From positions 1-13,600 of the forward strand of contig CAJUSB010000086.1 in the NCBI GenBank assembly GCA_910589115.1: DNA of 13,600 bases. The letters are read 5' to 3'. Shown here in pieces: positions 12,333 through 13,600 of the stretch; position 1 is the stretch's first letter; every line of letters begins with the position of its first letter. Below the pieces are notes generated by a model, which saw only the letters and a list, made by a program, of their open reading frames with translations, ran no database searches and was not told the DNA's origin. The DNA is from an uncultured Clostridia bacterium. GTDB taxonomy: Bacteria > Bacillota > Clostridia > Oscillospirales > Butyricicoccaceae. Made by a program: the position numbers and the translations under genes.

Positions 12333-13361
12333 ATGAGGAAACGAAGGGAACGGCTGATGGCCTATTTGGCAGCGGTTGGTATGGCGGGTGTGCTTGCGGG
12401 GTGCAGTCCATCAGGCAGCGGAAACGTCGGAGAAAGTACGGCCCACATCGGCATCGTTTTCACACAGGCAGGGCTGGGGGGAAACTCCTTCAACGATCTG
12501 GCGCTGGACGGTGTGAAGCGTGCAGCAGAGGAGCTTGGCATTACCTACGACCAGGTAGAGCCAAAATCAGTCGCAGATGAGGAAATTATCCAGGATGAGA
12601 TGGCGTCTTCCGGGGAATATGACCTGATTATCTGCGTTGGTGATGAGCAGGTTGACGCGCTGAATAACGTTGCATCCGTCTATACAGATCAGCGTTTTGC
12701 GCTGTTGGATGCAACCTCTCAGCTGGATAATGTTGCGTCCTATTCCTGTAAAGCGCAGGAAGGGAGCTTCATGGTGGGGGCGCTGGCTGTTCTGGCCAAG
12801 CAGGAGCAGATCGACAACAGGCTTTCCGGCAGTCATACGGTCGGATTTATCGGTGGTGTAGATAATCCGCTCATCAACCAGTTTGCGGCCGGATATAAGG
12901 CGGGTGCTGCCTATGTGAATCCTGAAATTACCGTATTAACGGACTACGTCGGCGGATTCAACGATCCAACCACCGCAAGGACGATTGCCAACACCTTTTA
13001 TGAGAAAGGGGCGGATGTGATTTTTCATGCATCCGGCGCTTCCGGTATGGGATTGTTCCAGGCGGCAGAGGAAAAAGGTTTCATCAGCATCGGCGTAAAC
13101 CTGAATCAGAATACCATTGCGCCGGATTACATTATGGCGAGTATGTTGAAACGGCTGGATAATTGCGCGTATCATGCGATAGCCAGCGTGGTGAACGATA
13201 CTTATACTGGGGAAAACCAGCTTTTAGGCCTTAGCGATGGCGGCGTAGATTTTACGGTGGAAGGCAGTCATATCAGCGTTCCGGACGGGGTACTGAAGCA
13301 GCTGGACGAAATCAGGGAGCGGATCACAGCAGGCGAAATTGAAGTCCCAAGCGAATTATAA
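12333..13361 (+). CDS. BMP-family ABC transporter substrate-binding lipoprotein
   Basis: A 342-residue lipoprotein of the BMP (Bmp/TmpC/PnrA/Med) family, whose studied members bind purine or other nucleosides for import. The signal peptide is MRKRRERLMAYLAAVGMAGV followed by the lipobox LAGC, with Cys24 lipidated. The mature part shows the family pattern HIGIVFTQAGLGGNSFNDLALDGVKR (38-63), EEIIQDEMASSGEYDLIICVGD, FALLDAT, SFMVGALAVL, VGFIGGVDNPLINQFAAGYKAG, HASGASGMGLFQAAEEKGF and IGVNLNQN. The start at 12333 follows AAAGGAGG by 8 bases; an upstream in-frame GTG at 12297 lacks such a site. The next gene is the matching ATPase, but it is broken, so this transporter may be non-functional unless the other parts are encoded elsewhere. 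The ligand is inferred from family only. Confidence 0.92.
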   Translation: MRKRRERLMAYLAAVGMAGVLAGCSPSGSGNVGESTAHIGIVFTQAGLGGNSFNDLALDGVKRAAEELGITYDQVEPKSVADEEIIQDEMASSGEYDLIICVGDEQVDALNNVASVYTDQRFALLDATSQLDNVASYSCKAQEGSFMVGALAVLAKQEQIDNRLSGSHTVGFIGGVDNPLINQFAAGYKAGAAYVNPEITVLTDYVGGFNDPTTARTIANTFYEKGADVIFHASGASGMGLFQAAEEKGFISIGVNLNQNTIAPDYIMASMLKRLDNCAYHAIASVVNDTYTGENQLLGLSDGGVDFTVEGSHISVPDGVLKQLDEIRERITAGEIEVPSEL

Positions 13362-13393
13362 ATACAATATTTTATCACAGGAAGGAGATTGTT

Positions 13394-13543
13394 ATGGACG
13401 CGATCAGAATGCAGGGGATTGTCAAGTGCTTTGGTCCTGTGCGGGCAAACGATGGGATCGACTTTACCGTAGAACGGCAGGAGATCCACTGCCTGTTATA
13501 TAGAAAACGATTAATCATTGTCAAAGAGGGAGATATGATGTAA
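13394..13543 (+). pseudogene. Truncated nucleoside-type ABC transporter ATPase
   Basis: A frame of 49 codons with a good ribosome site (AAGGAG). It starts MDAIRMQGIVKCFG and reaches EIHCLL (30-35), exactly like the first 35 residues of ATPases that accompany BMP-family binding proteins. At that point the family continues with GENGAGKST (Walker A), but here the frame runs into YRKRLIIVKEGDMM and a stop. The sequence also becomes AT-rich from about 13498. The break is most likely an insertion, deletion or recombination junction; a misassembly at this point is also possible. The remainder of the ATPase and the permeases are not in the window. Confidence 0.75.
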
Positions 13544-13600
13544 AATATACCTGAATCCGTGAAATTGAATAGACAAAAGCAGAATCATTTTATAATTCGT
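13499..13600. other. AT-rich sequence of unknown origin after the ATPase break
   Basis: About 100 bases unlike the preceding coding sequence. It contains a possible ribosome site AGAGGGAG (13525-13532), but the ATG codons after it are followed at once by TAA. A TATAAT at 13591-13596 faces right. No insertion-sequence end, group II intron start (GUGYG) or gene is recognised before the window ends. Confidence 0.4.

Noticed and set aside
13499..13600. Group II intron or insertion-sequence end at the ATPase break
   Set aside because: No GUGYG intron start, no recognisable terminal repeat and no transposase sequence before the window ends, so the element type cannot be named.

Overview
The window reads as a chromosomal segment of a low-to-mid GC Firmicute, most likely a gut member of class Clostridia (Oscillospirales-like). 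The reasons are AGGAGG-type ribosome binding sites throughout, TTGACA/TATAAT promoters, U-tract terminators, lipoprotein-type solute-binding proteins and GC-rich REP-like intergenic repeats. The family-level placement is inference.

Left part (1-2520): a thiamin salvage operon on the minus strand, tenA - thiN - thiD, with overlapping ends. It is driven by a consensus promoter and controlled by a TPP riboswitch followed by an intrinsic terminator. Downstream of thiD the window edge is a tandem repeat plus a REP-like palindrome.

Centre-left (2521-6682): plus-strand genes for a MntP-type manganese exporter, a NhaC-family Na+/H+ antiporter with a structured leader that can switch its Shine-Dalgarno sequence, a REP cluster and a strong terminator. 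Then comes a two-gene unit: a sugar-phosphate nucleotidyltransferase and an unrecognised 171-residue protein.

Centre-right (6768-11602): a minus-strand sugar ABC transporter locus closest to the galactose/methyl-galactoside (Mgl) group. The order of transcription is ATPase, permease, AraC-type regulator, then the solute-binding lipoprotein on its own promoter. The ATPase promoter and the binding-protein promoter share three sequence blocks at exactly the same distances from the -10 box, which points to a common regulon, plausibly that of the embedded AraC protein. The permease start region carries an apparent one-base frameshift at an A6 run.

Right part (11603-13600): a 730-base intergenic region with hairpins and palindromes, then a BMP-family (nucleoside-type) binding lipoprotein. 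It is followed by the first 35 codons of its ABC ATPase, which break off just before the expected Walker A motif and run into AT-rich unrelated sequence. This is a probable insertion or recombination boundary. No complete novel multi-gene system is visible. The most informative unusual signals are the shared promoter architecture, the nhaC leader, the permease frameshift, the 95-bp inverted-repeat element and the broken ATPase.
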